Source: Arthrobacter sp. HY1533
GTDB lineage: Bacteria > Actinomycetota > Actinomycetes > Actinomycetales > Micrococcaceae
NCBI RefSeq assembly: GCF_027568515.1
Contig: NZ_JANKZF010000016.1
Span: 61,041 to 125,040, forward strand
Length of the DNA stretch: 64,000 nucleotides
Reading direction: 5' to 3'
Under the pieces are notes generated by a model. The model was given only the letters and a program-made list of their open reading frames with translations. It searched no databases and was not told where the DNA came from. Below are positions 52,543 to 61,549 of this stretch, in pieces (position 1 is the stretch's first letter; the number at the start of each line of letters is the position of its first letter). The position numbers and the translations under genes are program-made.

Positions 52543-53790
52543 ATGAATTTCCAGCGGGACAAATTACGGCGAAGTGGAATGGCCATGGTCCTTGCGGCTG
52601 CCGTGGCGCTATGCACGGCCTGCAGCCTGCTGGGCACAAGCCCGGACACCCCCGGCGGACCGGCGGCTGCGCCACCGCCACCCACTGCCACATCCACACC
52701 CTCGCCCACCCCAACGGCAGCCGCAACACCGCCGCCGCCCACCTGGGCGGAAACGCTTGGCGCCCTGAAGCCGGGCGTGGCCCGGATTTCCGTCACCGGC
52801 TGCGACTTCGCCGCCGTCGGCACGGGCTTCCAGGTGGACGACACCCATGTGGCCACGGCGGCGCACGTTGTTGAGGGCGCGGCCGGGATTACCGTGGCCA
52901 TCAACGGCCAGGTGGTGACCGCCACGATTGCCGGCATGAATGCCGATGAGGACCTGGCGCTGCTGGAGACCGCGGCGGCTGTGACCGGACACCATTTCAG
53001 CTTTGCGGCGCAGGATCCGGCCGAAGGCACGGACATCAGCGTGCTTGGCTATCCCCAGGGCGAGAACTACACGGCCGACAGGGGCGTGGTCAGCGGACTG
53101 GACCGCCAAAACGGTCCCGTCTTCAACGGGGTGGGGCACATCCTGCAAACCAGCGTCACCATCAATGGCGGCAACAGCGGTGGGCCGCTGGTTGCCCTCG
53201 ACGGCAGCGTGGTTGGCATTGTCCGCGCCACCCGCACCGGTGTCGTCGACAACGGGCAGGTGTACAAGCAGTCATTCCAGGGCACCAACTACGCCGGTTC
53301 CGGTGCCGCGGCCGGGCCCCTGGTGTCTGCGTGGCAGAAGGAGCCGGCACCCGTTTCGCTGGCCCGGTGCAACAACACGGGCGTGGCAACGAACAACCAA
53401 ATCACCGTCAAGGTCGACACCCCGGATGAGCGCGGCATCCAGGTGGCCCAGAGCCTGCTGATCCACGGCCAGGCCATCAACAGCGGCGCCTACCAAATGG
53501 CCTACAACGTTTTCACGCCCCAGGCCCAGGTGGACCAGCACGGCTACGCCTACTGGAGCAAGGACATGAACTCCTCCTATTGGAAGGACATTGAGGTCGC
53601 CGACATCAGAAGCACCGGCCCCGGCGTGATCACGGCGAATGTGAGCCTGCGGACCACCCAGGACCCGGCCCAGTCCAGCGGCGGGCAGCAGGCCTGCTCC
53701 ATCTGGCACATGCAGTACACCATGGAGTGGGCCACTGTGTGGTGGGAGATCTCCGAGGCCAAGGCCACGTTGCCGGCGGAACCCTGCTGA
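52543..53790 (+). CDS. Secreted trypsin-like (HtrA-type) serine protease lipoprotein
   Basis: The 415-residue protein has a lipoprotein signal with lipobox ALCTAC (Cys 27), a Pro/Thr linker, then a chymotrypsin-fold domain: His 108 (VATAAHVV), Asp 137 (DEDLALLE) and Ser 212 (NGGNSGGPL), a full catalytic triad. No PDZ domain is present. The last 150 residues form a separate region with a cysteine pair (QACSIW and the C-terminal EPC). ATG 52543 follows GAAGGCGGG. The gene sits opposite in direction between leuD and murA. Target proteins are unknown. Confidence 0.88.
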   Translation: MNFQRDKLRRSGMAMVLAAAVALCTACSLLGTSPDTPGGPAAAPPPPTATSTPSPTPTAAATPPPPTWAETLGALKPGVARISVTGCDFAAVGTGFQVDDTHVATAAHVVEGAAGITVAINGQVVTATIAGMNADEDLALLETAAAVTGHHFSFAAQDPAEGTDISVLGYPQGENYTADRGVVSGLDRQNGPVFNGVGHILQTSVTINGGNSGGPLVALDGSVVGIVRATRTGVVDNGQVYKQSFQGTNYAGSGAAAGPLVSAWQKEPAPVSLARCNNTGVATNNQITVKVDTPDERGIQVAQSLLIHGQAINSGAYQMAYNVFTPQAQVDQHGYAYWSKDMNSSYWKDIEVADIRSTGPGVITANVSLRTTQDPAQSSGGQQACSIWHMQYTMEWATVWWEISEAKATLPAEPC

Positions 53791-53846
53791 GGGGCACAGC
53801 ACCCAAGGCGGCCGCACGGCGTCGAACGTGCCGCGGGAAACAGCAA

Positions 53847-53879
53847 GGCCGGCCCGTCCCGCAAGGGGACGGACCGGCC
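53847..53879. terminator. Hairpin between the protease gene and leuD
   Basis: GGCCGGCCCGTCCC (53847-53860) pairs with 53866-53879 with one mismatch and a five-base loop. It lies between convergent genes. There is no T-run, so efficiency is uncertain. Confidence 0.55.
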
Positions 53880-53895
53880 GTGGGATGCCGTAAGG

Positions 53896-54495
53896 CTAGA
53901 ACTTCGCCGGCAGGGTGGTGGGCTTGTACGCCGGGCGGGTTGCCTCGTAGGCGGTGATGTCGGGCTCGTTGCGCAGCGTCAGGCCAATGTCGTCCAGGCC
54001 CTCCAGCAGGCGCCAGCGGGTGTAGTCGTCCACCTGGAACGGGGCCACAACCGTGCCTGCGGTGACCATCTTGGCCACCAGGTCAACGGTGATCTCGGTG
54101 CCGGGGGCTTCCTCCAGCACCTTCCAGATCAGCTCGATGTCATCCTGGGCCACCTCGGCGGCAACCAGGCCCTGCTTGCCGGAGTTGCCGCGGAAGATGT
54201 CGGCAAAGCGGCTGGAGAGCACGGCCTTGAAGCCGTAGTCCTTCAGCGCCCAGACGGCGTGCTCACGCGAGGATCCCGTGCCGAAGTCGGCGCCGGCAAC
54301 CAGCACCGAGCCTGCCTTGTACGGCTCCTGGTTCAGGATGAATTCCGGGTCCTTGCGCCAGCTGGAGAACAGGGCGTCCTCGAAGCCGGTGCGGGTGATC
54401 CGCTTGAGGTACACGGCCGGGATGATCTGGTCCGTGTCAACGTTGCTCTGGCGCAGCGGGACGCCAACGCCGGTGTGGGTTGAAAACTTTTCCAT
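53896..54495 (-). CDS. leuD: 3-isopropylmalate dehydratase small subunit
   Basis: The 199-residue swivel domain of isopropylmalate isomerase works with LeuC in leucine synthesis. Motifs: [26 protein letters not shown] near residue 18, [17 protein letters not shown] near 70 and [10 protein letters not shown] near 103. ATG 54495 begins the standard [10 protein letters not shown]-terminus. It follows leuC after 11 bases. Confidence 0.96.
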   Translation of the reverse strand: MEKFSTHTGVGVPLRQSNVDTDQIIPAVYLKRITRTGFEDALFSSWRKDPEFILNQEPYKAGSVLVAGADFGTGSSREHAVWALKDYGFKAVLSSRFADIFRGNSGKQGLVAAEVAQDDIELIWKVLEEAPGTEITVDLVAKMVTAGTVVAPFQVDDYTRWRLLEGLDDIGLTLRNEPDITAYEATRPAYKPTTLPAKF

Positions 54496-54506
54496 GGTGT
54501 GGCTCC

Positions 54507-55997
54507 TTACGCTGAGAAAGCGGGCTGGTCGAGGTCCGACGGCGAGCTGAGGGTTCCGCGGATGGCGGTGGCGGCTGCCACCACGGGAGAGACGAGGTGT
54601 GTGCGCCCGCCCTTGCCCTGCCGGCCCTCGAAGTTGCGGTTGGAGGTGGACGCGCAGCGCTCGCCCGGTTCCAGCTGGTCCGGGTTCATGCCCAGGCACA
54701 TGGAGCAGCCGGCAAAGCGCCACTCGGCACCGAAGTCCAGGAACACCTTGTCCAGGCCCTCTGCCTCGGCTTCCAGGCGGACGCGGGCCGAGCCCGGAAC
54801 CACCAGCATGCGGATGTTGGGGTCCTTTTCGCGGCCGCGGATGATGTCCGCCGCTGCGCGCAGGTCCTCGATGCGGGAGTTGGTGCAGGAGCCCAGGAAC
54901 ACCGTGTCAACACGGATGTCCTTCATGGGAGTGCCGGCCACCAGGTCCATGTACGTCAGTGCGCGCTCGGCGGCGGCCTTGGCGTTTTCATCGCCGAAGT
55001 CGCTGGGGAACGGCACGGTGTCGCTCAGGGAAACACCCTGGCCGGGGTTGGTGCCCCAGGTGACGAAGGGGTCCAGCGTGTTGGCGTCCAGGAACACCTC
55101 GGCGTCGAATTCGGCGTCGTCCTCGGTGTTCAGCGAGGACCAGTACTCAACGGCGGCATCCCAGTCTTCACCCTCGGGGGCGTGTGCACGGCCCTTGAGG
55201 TAGTCGAAGGTGATCTGGTCCGGTCCGATCATGCCTGCACGGGCGCCGGCCTCGATGGACATGTTGCACACGGTCATGCGGGCATCCATGGACAGGGCGC
55301 GGATGGCCGAGCCGCGGTACTCGAGCACGTAGCCCTGCCCGCCGCCGGTGCCGATCTTGGCAATGACGGCCAGGATGATGTCCTTGGAGGTCACGCCGGG
55401 TCGCAGCGTGCCTTCAACGTTGATGGCCATGGTCTTGAACGGCTTCAGCGGCAGCGTCTGGGTGGCCATGACGTGCTCCACCTCGGAGGTGCCGATGCCG
55501 AACGCCAGGGCACCCACGGCGCCGTGGGTCGAGGTGTGGGAGTCGCCGCAAACAACTGTCATGCCGGGCTGGGTCAGGCCCAACTGGGGGCCCACCACGT
55601 GGACAATGCCCTGCTCAGCGTCGCCCAGGGAGTGCAGGCGGACACCAAATTCGGCGCAGTTGTTGCGCAGCGTCTGGATCTGGGTGCGGCTGGTGAGGTC
55701 GGCGATCGGCTTGTCGATGGCCAGCGTGGGGGTGTTGTGGTCCTCCGTGGCAATCGTGAGGTCCGGGCGGCGCAGCGGCCGGCCAGCCAGGCGCAGGCCC
55801 TCGAAGGCCTGGGGCGAGGTGACCTCGTGGATCAGGTGGAGGTCAATGTAGAGAAGGTCCGGCTGTGCAGCGTCGCCTTCGCCCTCGCCCTGGCGGACAA
55901 CATGGTCGCGCCAAACTTTTTCAGCCAGCGTCTTGGCGGCCCTGCGCGGGGCAGCAGCTGCCCCTTCCACTGCGTCGGTCGCAATTGACTCGCTCAC
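54507..55997 (-). CDS. leuC: 3-isopropylmalate dehydratase large subunit
   Basis: The 496-residue aconitase-family protein binds a [4Fe-4S] cluster through cysteines in [15 protein letters not shown] and [13 protein letters not shown]. The usual [12 protein letters not shown] near the start, [19 protein letters not shown] and [13 protein letters not shown] are also present. Together with LeuD it isomerises 2-isopropylmalate to 3-isopropylmalate. GTG 55997 is chosen for its AAGGGAG site; the N-terminus carries about 20 extra residues rich in Ala before the conserved start. An IclR-type palindrome lies 140 bases upstream. Confidence 0.96.
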   Translation of the reverse strand: MSESIATDAVEGAAAAPRRAAKTLAEKVWRDHVVRQGEGEGDAAQPDLLYIDLHLIHEVTSPQAFEGLRLAGRPLRRPDLTIATEDHNTPTLAIDKPIADLTSRTQIQTLRNNCAEFGVRLHSLGDAEQGIVHVVGPQLGLTQPGMTVVCGDSHTSTHGAVGALAFGIGTSEVEHVMATQTLPLKPFKTMAINVEGTLRPGVTSKDIILAVIAKIGTGGGQGYVLEYRGSAIRALSMDARMTVCNMSIEAGARAGMIGPDQITFDYLKGRAHAPEGEDWDAAVEYWSSLNTEDDAEFDAEVFLDANTLDPFVTWGTNPGQGVSLSDTVPFPSDFGDENAKAAAERALTYMDLVAGTPMKDIRVDTVFLGSCTNSRIEDLRAAADIIRGREKDPNIRMLVVPGSARVRLEAEAEGLDKVFLDFGAEWRFAGCSMCLGMNPDQLEPGERCASTSNRNFEGRQGKGGRTHLVSPVVAAATAIRGTLSSPSDLDQPAFSA

Positions 55998-56139
55998 AGC
56001 AGCTCCCTTCACTTGTTGAACACCTCCCCCGGCCACCGCATTCTTATAGAATTCAGGTGTCTCCGGAGGTGTGTTCGCCGGTTTGTATATCCCCACTGTT
56101 CCAGCCCGATCCGGGTGGAAGCCAGCTACTCGATTTGCA

Positions 56140-56154
56140 TCTCACATAATGAGA
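56140..56154. promoter_or_regulatory. NdgR/LtbR-type operator between leuC and its regulator
   Basis: TCTCACATAATGAGA is an imperfect palindrome centred between the divergent leuC and IclR-type regulator genes. It lies 16 bases before the regulator start codon and next to a minus-strand -35-like TTGACG (56155-56160). The pattern resembles the LtbR/NdgR site described at leuCD in other actinobacteria. Confidence 0.65.
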
Positions 56155-56169
56155 CGTCAATATCATTAC

Positions 56170-56886
56170 ATGGACAATTCTAGTGGCGTTGGCGTCATCG
56201 ATAAAGCGGCTCTTGTGCTTGATGCATTGGAAGCCGGCCCCACAACCCTGGCGCAGCTCGTTGCAGCCACCGGTTTGGCCCGGCCCACCGTGCACAGGTT
56301 GGCACTAGCCTTGGTACATCACCGGCTGGTCAGCCGCGACATGCAGGGCCGTTTTGTGCTCGGCAGCCGGCTCGTGGAGCTCGCCTCGGCCGCCGGCGAG
56401 GACAGGCTCATTGCGGCCGCCGGACCTGTTTTGCTGCAGCTGCGCGACTCCACCGGCGAAAGCGCACAAATTTTCCGCCGCCAGGGCGATTCCCGCGTCT
56501 GCGTGGCCTCCGCCGAGCGGCCCATCGGCCTGCGCGACACCATCCCCGTGGGCACCCAGCTGACCATGAAGGCCGGCTCCGCCGCCCAGGTGCTGCTGGC
56601 CTGGGAGGACCATGAGCGCCTGCTCGAGGGACTGCACAATGCACGCTTCACCCCCACGGTGCTGGCCGGCGTGCGCCGCCGCGGCTGGGGCCAGAGCCTG
56701 GGCGAGCGCGAGCCCGGCGTCGCCTCGGTCTCGGCACCCGTGCGCGGGCCCTCCGGCCGCGTGATTGCAGCCGTCTCAATCTCCGGACCCATCGAGCGCC
56801 TGACCCGCCAGCCGGGCCGCCTGCACGCCGAGATCGTGTGCAACGCCTCCCGCATCCTGACCGAGGCCCTGCGCAAGAGCTCCTAG
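56170..56886 (+). CDS. ndgR: IclR-family regulator of leuCD (NdgR/LtbR)
   Basis: The 238-residue protein has a winged helix (VIDKAALVLDALEAGPTTLAQLVAATGLARPTVHRLALALVHHRLV, about 8-53) and an IclR effector domain with STGESAQIFRRQGD near 95 and VSAPVRGPSGRVIAAVSISGP near 200. Divergent placement next to leuCD is the conserved position of NdgR/LtbR, which controls branched-chain amino-acid synthesis. ATG 56170 has no clear ribosome-binding site, so a short or leaderless transcript is likely. Confidence 0.9.
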   Translation: MDNSSGVGVIDKAALVLDALEAGPTTLAQLVAATGLARPTVHRLALALVHHRLVSRDMQGRFVLGSRLVELASAAGEDRLIAAAGPVLLQLRDSTGESAQIFRRQGDSRVCVASAERPIGLRDTIPVGTQLTMKAGSAAQVLLAWEDHERLLEGLHNARFTPTVLAGVRRRGWGQSLGEREPGVASVSAPVRGPSGRVIAAVSISGPIERLTRQPGRLHAEIVCNASRILTEALRKSS

Positions 56887-56926
56887 CCCGCGCGGCCACA
56901 GGTCCTGCGCATCATTTGCCCTCAAC

Positions 56927-56953
56927 GGCGCGCCACTTCACAAGTGGCGCGCC
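56927..56953 (+). terminator. Terminator-like hairpin after the ndgR gene
   Basis: GGCGCGCCACTT (56927-56938) pairs perfectly with 56942-56953, with a three-base loop. No T-run follows. It lies 40 bases after the stop codon. Confidence 0.55.
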
Positions 56954-57050
56954 CTAGGAAGTTAACCGCGCGCAGCTTCGGTGTGGCTGCCCAGGCCACA
57001 CCCGGTGTGGCCTGTGGCACGGCAATTCCGGCGGCAGGTAGGGTTTGGGC

Positions 57051-57584
57051 ATGAGCAATTTCGCCGTGTTCCTGCGCGGGATCAACGTGGGCGGCATCAA
57101 CTTGAAGATGGCCGACCTCCGCACCGCCCTGGCCACCCTGCCACTGGGGCGGGTCAAGACGCTGCTCGCCTCCGGCAATGTTGTGTGCTCAGCCGACGTG
57201 GGCGCCGTGGAGCTCAAGGCAATGGCGGAAAAGCTGCTGCGGGACACGTTCGGCTACGAGGCGTGGGTGGTGGTCCTTGACCAGGCCCAGGTGGAGGCCA
57301 TCATCGAGGCCTGCCCGTGGCCGGCCGACGACGCCTCCACCCACAGCTACGTGACGCTTTCCTCGGACCCCGCCGTATTGGACGAGCTGGCCCGGCACGG
57401 CAGCGAGATTCCCGGCGTGGAACTGGCCCGGCTGAGCCCTGAGGCGCTGGCATGGCCCGCCGCGGCAGGCGGCACCCTCGACAGCCCGTTCAGCAAGCTG
57501 TCGGCACGCCCGCGCTACAAAAGCACAACGACGACCCGCAACTTGCGCACGCTGCTCAAGTGCCGCGATGCGATGGCCGGGTAA
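57051..57584 (+). CDS. DUF1697 protein
   Basis: The 177-residue protein matches DUF1697: the N-terminal FAVFLRGINVGGINLKMADLR, LLASGNVVCSAD near 45, and the C-terminal RNLRTLLKC. The family is widespread in soil bacteria, small and soluble, and of unknown biochemical role. ATG 57051 is chosen over TTG 57045. The gene is convergent with the GTPase pair. Confidence 0.88.
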   Translation: MSNFAVFLRGINVGGINLKMADLRTALATLPLGRVKTLLASGNVVCSADVGAVELKAMAEKLLRDTFGYEAWVVVLDQAQVEAIIEACPWPADDASTHSYVTLSSDPAVLDELARHGSEIPGVELARLSPEALAWPAAAGGTLDSPFSKLSARPRYKSTTTTRNLRTLLKCRDAMAG

Positions 57585-57592
57585 CCGCGCGG

Positions 57593-57633
57593 GGTTTCGG
57601 CAGGCTTAACCACCGGCGACAAGCTCAACCACC
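57593..57633. repeat. Degenerate tandem copies of the GGTTTCGACAGGCTCAACC element
   Basis: Bases 57593-57614 match GGTTTCGACAGGCTCAACC-ACC with two changes, and 57615-57633 form a partial second copy. On the minus strand the second copy supplies the last two glycine codons and the TGA stop of the GTPase gene. Family members also lie at 20235-20313 and 45174-45220. Confidence 0.7.
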
Positions 57634-59244
57634 GTGCCCGGCGGCGGCCAGGGCTTCGCGGAAGGACCGGTAGTGGGCCACCTCGGCCTCCGTGGGGTCG
57701 ACCACAAGCTCCTCCGACACCCCGGCAACACTCTCGCGCAGCCGGCGCCGCGCCTGCGTGGCCCGGCCGCCGGCACCGGCCATGGCCAGGAACTTGCTGG
57801 TCAGTGCCAGGAAAATGCCCAGCACCGCGCCGCCCAGAACCATCAGCGTGGGGACGGGCCAATCCTCAACCTTGGGGGTTTCGGGCACCGGCATCTGGAA
57901 ATAGCCCAGGCCGGCCAGGACGCCCAGCCAAACCAGGCCGCCCACGGCGACCAGCAGGGCCAGCCACTGGATGACGGAGAACAGGGGCCACCACCACGCA
58001 CGCGTGTTGGCCTTGAGGTCTGCGCCGGCCACGGCCTGGTCCAGTGCGTCGGGCAACCGGGCCCGGTTGCTGCGGGCGGCCTGGCGGATTGATGCCCGCC
58101 ACGGGCCCGAGGCACCCTCGCTGGCGGTGTCGGCAAAGCTGCGGACGGCCGAATCGACCTTGGCCAGCTCAACGGCACCGGCCGGAGGCAGCGAGGTTCG
58201 GTTGACCTCGCTGGGCCCCTCGCGGCGCAGGCTCAGCCGGCGCAGCGGGTCCTTGCGGAAGCGGGAAATCCAGCGGGTCACGGGCCATCCGGTCTGCCGG
58301 GTGGCCTCAAGCTTGTAGGAGGTGCGCACGGCCCGCACCACAGTTTCGACGTGGGCGGCCCCGGCCAGGTCGGTCGCCAGCTGCTTGCGGTCCTGCTGGT
58401 GCACGCCCGCCGCATCCCCGTCGCCGGAGACGTCGGCCAGACGCTGGGCGGCAACGGCCACGTCGGCTGCGAGCCGGGCGGCCTGCGCGGCCTTGGCCTT
58501 GACCACGGCGGCAATCCGGCGGCGCAGCTCCGGCACGCCCTCCCCCGTCACGGCGGAGACGCCCGAAACGGCCACGGAGCCCAGCCCGTCCCTGTCCAGG
58601 ATGGCAGAGAGGGATTCCAGCACGGGCTTGACCTCGCCCGCAGCCAGCTTGTCCACCTGGTTCAGGACCACGAGCGTCACGGCCGCATGCGTGGAGAAGG
58701 GCCGGATGAAGTCGTTGTGGATGGCGGCGTCGGCGTACTTTTGCGGGTCCACGACCCACACCAGCACATCCACCTGCCCCGCGAGCCGCTCAACAATGCG
58801 CCTGTTGGACAACTGGATCGAATCGAAGTCCGGCAGGTCAAGCAGCACCAGCCCGCCGCCGTCGTCCGTCAGCCCCGGCACGGTGCCGCCCTCGCGGCGG
58901 TCGGCAACCTCCAGCCAGTCCAGCAGCGGCGTGCTGCCCTCGGGACCCCACACCATGGCGAGCGGTTCGCTGGTGGTGGGCCGGCGGACGGCCACGCGGG
59001 CGGCGTCGGTGCCGGCTACTGCATTGAACAGCGAGGACTTGCCGCTGCCCGTGGCACCGAAGAAGCCCACCACCGTGTGGTCAGCGCTCAGCGAGCGGCG
59101 GGAGGTGGCGCGCTCCAGGACGTCGAAGACCTCGGACAGGGCGGCGTCGTCGAGGCGGCCCTCGCCCAGCTCCCGGGCGTCGTTGAGCGCGGCGAGCTGC
59201 CGGGACAGCGTGGATTCCGCGCGCGCCTGGCGGTGCCGGCTCAT
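57625..59244 (-). CDS. Dynamin-like/YfjP-type GTPase, downstream member of pair
   Basis: The 539-residue protein has a GTPase domain with G1 FFGATGSGKSSLFNAVAG (about residue 60), the G2 threonines in RRPTTSEP near 88, G3 LLDLPDFDSIQ near 133 and G4 LNQVDKL near 195. A helical middle and two membrane segments (about 420-445 and 465-490) follow. It overlaps the upstream GTPase gene by four bases. Such tandem membrane GTPases resemble bacterial dynamin pairs (DynA/DynB of Streptomyces), which act on membranes during septation; that role is inferred. Confidence 0.82.
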   Translation of the reverse strand: MSRHRQARAESTLSRQLAALNDARELGEGRLDDAALSEVFDVLERATSRRSLSADHTVVGFFGATGSGKSSLFNAVAGTDAARVAVRRPTTSEPLAMVWGPEGSTPLLDWLEVADRREGGTVPGLTDDGGGLVLLDLPDFDSIQLSNRRIVERLAGQVDVLVWVVDPQKYADAAIHNDFIRPFSTHAAVTLVVLNQVDKLAAGEVKPVLESLSAILDRDGLGSVAVSGVSAVTGEGVPELRRRIAAVVKAKAAQAARLAADVAVAAQRLADVSGDGDAAGVHQQDRKQLATDLAGAAHVETVVRAVRTSYKLEATRQTGWPVTRWISRFRKDPLRRLSLRREGPSEVNRTSLPPAGAVELAKVDSAVRSFADTASEGASGPWRASIRQAARSNRARLPDALDQAVAGADLKANTRAWWWPLFSVIQWLALLVAVGGLVWLGVLAGLGYFQMPVPETPKVEDWPVPTLMVLGGAVLGIFLALTSKFLAMAGAGGRATQARRRLRESVAGVSEELVVDPTEAEVAHYRSFREALAAAGHGG

Positions 59245-61043
59245 GCCTGCTCCCCCGCACCCTGGCCGAGGGTTTCCAGCTCGGCGGCCAGTGCACCCAG
59301 CCGGTCCACCCGCGCGCCGGCGGAGTCGTCTCCGGGTCCCAGCCGGTCCAGGAAGCGTTGCTGCTCCCGCTCCAGCAGGGCCACGGTGCGCAATTCCAGG
59401 GAACGTCTTGCCTCCTGGGCCAGGCGTCGCACTGCTTCCTCGCCGAACACTGCCTCAAGGAGTTTTTGGCCGACGACGGCGGTGCCTCCGGCGATGCCCA
59501 CCTCGGCCCCCGTCAGTCCCCCGGTCAGCGAAAAGACAACAACCATGAGGACCACGCCGAGCCCATTGACGCCGAAGGACAGCCACCTGGCCTGTGAGCG
59601 CTTGGAGGCGCCTTCCGTGCGGATGAGTGCCAGGACTTCGCCCTGCCAGGCGCGGATCTGTGCGGCAACCTCGTCGGGGAAGTCCTCGCCGGGCGTGGCG
59701 AGGTCATCCATGCCCAGAAGTTGGCGGCCCGCGGGGTCCGCGCGCCAGCGCTGGTCTGCATCCTCGGCGGCACGCGCCGCCTGGTCCACAATGACGGCCT
59801 GAAGGCCGGTCTCGATGGCCACCTCGACCTTGACGGCGGGCGGCGGCTGCCCCTTGAAGAAGGCGCCGATCCGGTCGCGCAGCCTGCCGATGCCGCTTTC
59901 CAGGGCCCGGAAGAACTCTCCAGTTCCCACAAAGTCCTGCCAGCGGGCCAGGACCTCGCCGCGCAGCAGGGTGCCGTCGGAGGTGGCCTTGCTGATGCGC
60001 GTCGCGGCGTCGGCAAACGCGGCCCGGACGTCATCGCCCAACTGCGCGCCGGCGTCGTGCTGGGCCTGGACGGCGGCGGAGAGGACCTCCAGGCGGTCCG
60101 CCAGCGAACGGACCGTGCCGTTGAGGGTGCGGCGCACAATCTCCGCGCGGCCGGCGGCGTCTTCGCTGATGTTGGTGAGCCAGCCGTTGATGGGGGCCAC
60201 AGTGGCTGCCGGGAGCATGCCGAGTTCATCGAGGGGTGCCTCGGGGACCACGAACAGCTGGGCGCCGGCCAGGCCTTCCCGGGTCAGCATCTCGCGCAGG
60301 TCGGCGGCAACCTCCTGCTCGGCTCCGGGCGGCACGCGGTCCAGGATGACAGCCACCGTGATGTCGCGGGAGGCTGCGTCCAGCAGGAGCTTCCACGGCA
60401 CGGCATCGGCGTAGCGGTTGGCCGTGGTGACGAACAGCCAGAGGTCGGCTGCGGCGAGCAGCTGGCCTGCGAGTTGGCGGTTGTCGTCGGAAATGGAGTC
60501 CACGTCGGGGGCGTCCAGCAGGGCCACGCCCGGGGGCACGGCCGGGTCCGCGACCAGGACCAGCGAGGTCATGGCGCCGGCGTCCGGGGCAACGCCGGCC
60601 CGCGAGGCGGGGGTGTTGGCCTTGACCAGCTCGCCGTGGACGCGGTGCAGCGTGGGCAGCACGCGGGTTGAGGTGAACCAGGCACCGTCGCCGGGGTTGT
60701 GGAGCAGGATCGGTTGGCGCGTGGTGGGGCGGATGGCCCCGGAGCGCGTCACGGGGTGGCCCACCAGGGCGTTGACCAAAGTTGACTTGCCGGCGCCGGT
60801 TGATCCGCCCACCACTGCCAGCAGCGGCGCGTCCAGGCTGCGCCAACGGGGCAGGATGTAATCGTCGAGCTGCCCCAGGGCCGAGGCGGCCGTTGCCCGC
60901 GCCTCCTCCACACCTGGCAGGGCCAGCGGCAATTCGAGCACCGCAAGCTCGGCGCGCACGTTTTCGAGCAGCCCAACGGCTGCCTCTTGTACCAAGGCTG
61001 CCGCGCCGTTGCTGCCCGTTTGGCTCGATTCAGAGTCGTTCAC
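59241..61043 (-). CDS. Dynamin-like GTPase, upstream member of pair
   Basis: The 600-residue protein has G1 VVGGSTGAGKSTLVNALVG (about 77-95), switch region GAIRPTTRQP near 103 and G3 LLDAPDVDSISDDN near 177. The G4 position (AVILDRVPP) lacks the usual N/TKxD, so nucleotide specificity may be altered. Long helical segments and a hydrophobic hairpin near 490-530 follow. GTG 61043 with GATGAAG upstream is preferred; a longer start at 61082 is possible. It probably works as a hetero-oligomer with the next gene's product. Confidence 0.8.
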   Translation of the reverse strand: MNDSESSQTGSNGAAALVQEAAVGLLENVRAELAVLELPLALPGVEEARATAASALGQLDDYILPRWRSLDAPLLAVVGGSTGAGKSTLVNALVGHPVTRSGAIRPTTRQPILLHNPGDGAWFTSTRVLPTLHRVHGELVKANTPASRAGVAPDAGAMTSLVLVADPAVPPGVALLDAPDVDSISDDNRQLAGQLLAAADLWLFVTTANRYADAVPWKLLLDAASRDITVAVILDRVPPGAEQEVAADLREMLTREGLAGAQLFVVPEAPLDELGMLPAATVAPINGWLTNISEDAAGRAEIVRRTLNGTVRSLADRLEVLSAAVQAQHDAGAQLGDDVRAAFADAATRISKATSDGTLLRGEVLARWQDFVGTGEFFRALESGIGRLRDRIGAFFKGQPPPAVKVEVAIETGLQAVIVDQAARAAEDADQRWRADPAGRQLLGMDDLATPGEDFPDEVAAQIRAWQGEVLALIRTEGASKRSQARWLSFGVNGLGVVLMVVVFSLTGGLTGAEVGIAGGTAVVGQKLLEAVFGEEAVRRLAQEARRSLELRTVALLEREQQRFLDRLGPGDDSAGARVDRLGALAAELETLGQGAGEQA

Positions 61044-61145
61044 AGCTTCATCATGCCATTGGGCGGCCGCCGCCAAGGGCAATGTCAGTGAAGAATTCGA
61101 GAATTACTTTGGGCCGGGCCGGGGCGCAACTGCACCCGGGCATGC

Positions 61146-61180
61146 AAAAAGGCCGGGAAGCTTTTCAGCTTCCCGGCCTT
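61146..61180 (-). terminator. Rho-independent terminator of the tRNA-Gln/tRNA-Glu transcript
   Basis: AAGGCCGGGAAGC (61149-61161) pairs perfectly with 61168-61180. Read on the minus strand, the stem is followed by a run of five T (61146-61150 complement). It ends seven bases after the tRNA-Glu 3' end. Confidence 0.88.
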
Positions 61181-61186
61181 CAGATG

Positions 61187-61259
61187 TGACCCCAGCGGGA
61201 TTCGAACCCGCGTTACCGCCGTGAGAGGGCAGCGTACTAGGCCGCTATACGATGGGGCC
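61187..61259 (-). tRNA. tRNA-Glu (CTC)
   Basis: The minus strand folds as a 73-base tRNA: acceptor GGCCCCA pairs with TGGGGTC, the anticodon stem CTGCC/GGCGG encloses CTCTCAC (anticodon CTC), and the T arm has GGTTCGAATCC. The discriminator is A. CCA is not encoded. The gltX gene for its charging enzyme lies 1.2 kb upstream in the same orientation. Confidence 0.96.
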
Positions 61260-61347
61260 CTAATACATTCACTTTTATCAAATGAACCTCCAGAATACTA
61301 CCAGAGTTTCAACTCGATCGCCAAGTGAAAGGCGGCTTTTGCAAGCG

Positions 61348-61419
61348 CTGGGATACCAGGACTCGAACCTAGAATGTCGGTACCAGAAACCGATGTGTTG
61401 CCAATTACACCATATCCCA
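61348..61419 (-). tRNA. tRNA-Gln (CTG)
   Basis: The minus strand folds as a 72-base tRNA: acceptor TGGGATA pairs with TATCCCA, the anticodon stem TCGGT/ACCGA encloses TTCTGGT (anticodon CTG), and the T arm has GGTTCGAGTCC. The discriminator is G, and the weak first U-A pair is typical of tRNA-Gln. Confidence 0.95.
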
Positions 61420-61549
61420 ATGGCACGTTCTGCCTTGAATTCCCGCAGGTTTCCCTGGTTCCTTCAGCGGCCCTCGCGCCGGGATAAAACTATACCTGAG
61501 AGTTTGCGGAACACCAAAACGGAAAAGGCGTTTTTGGCTGAGTCGTGCG

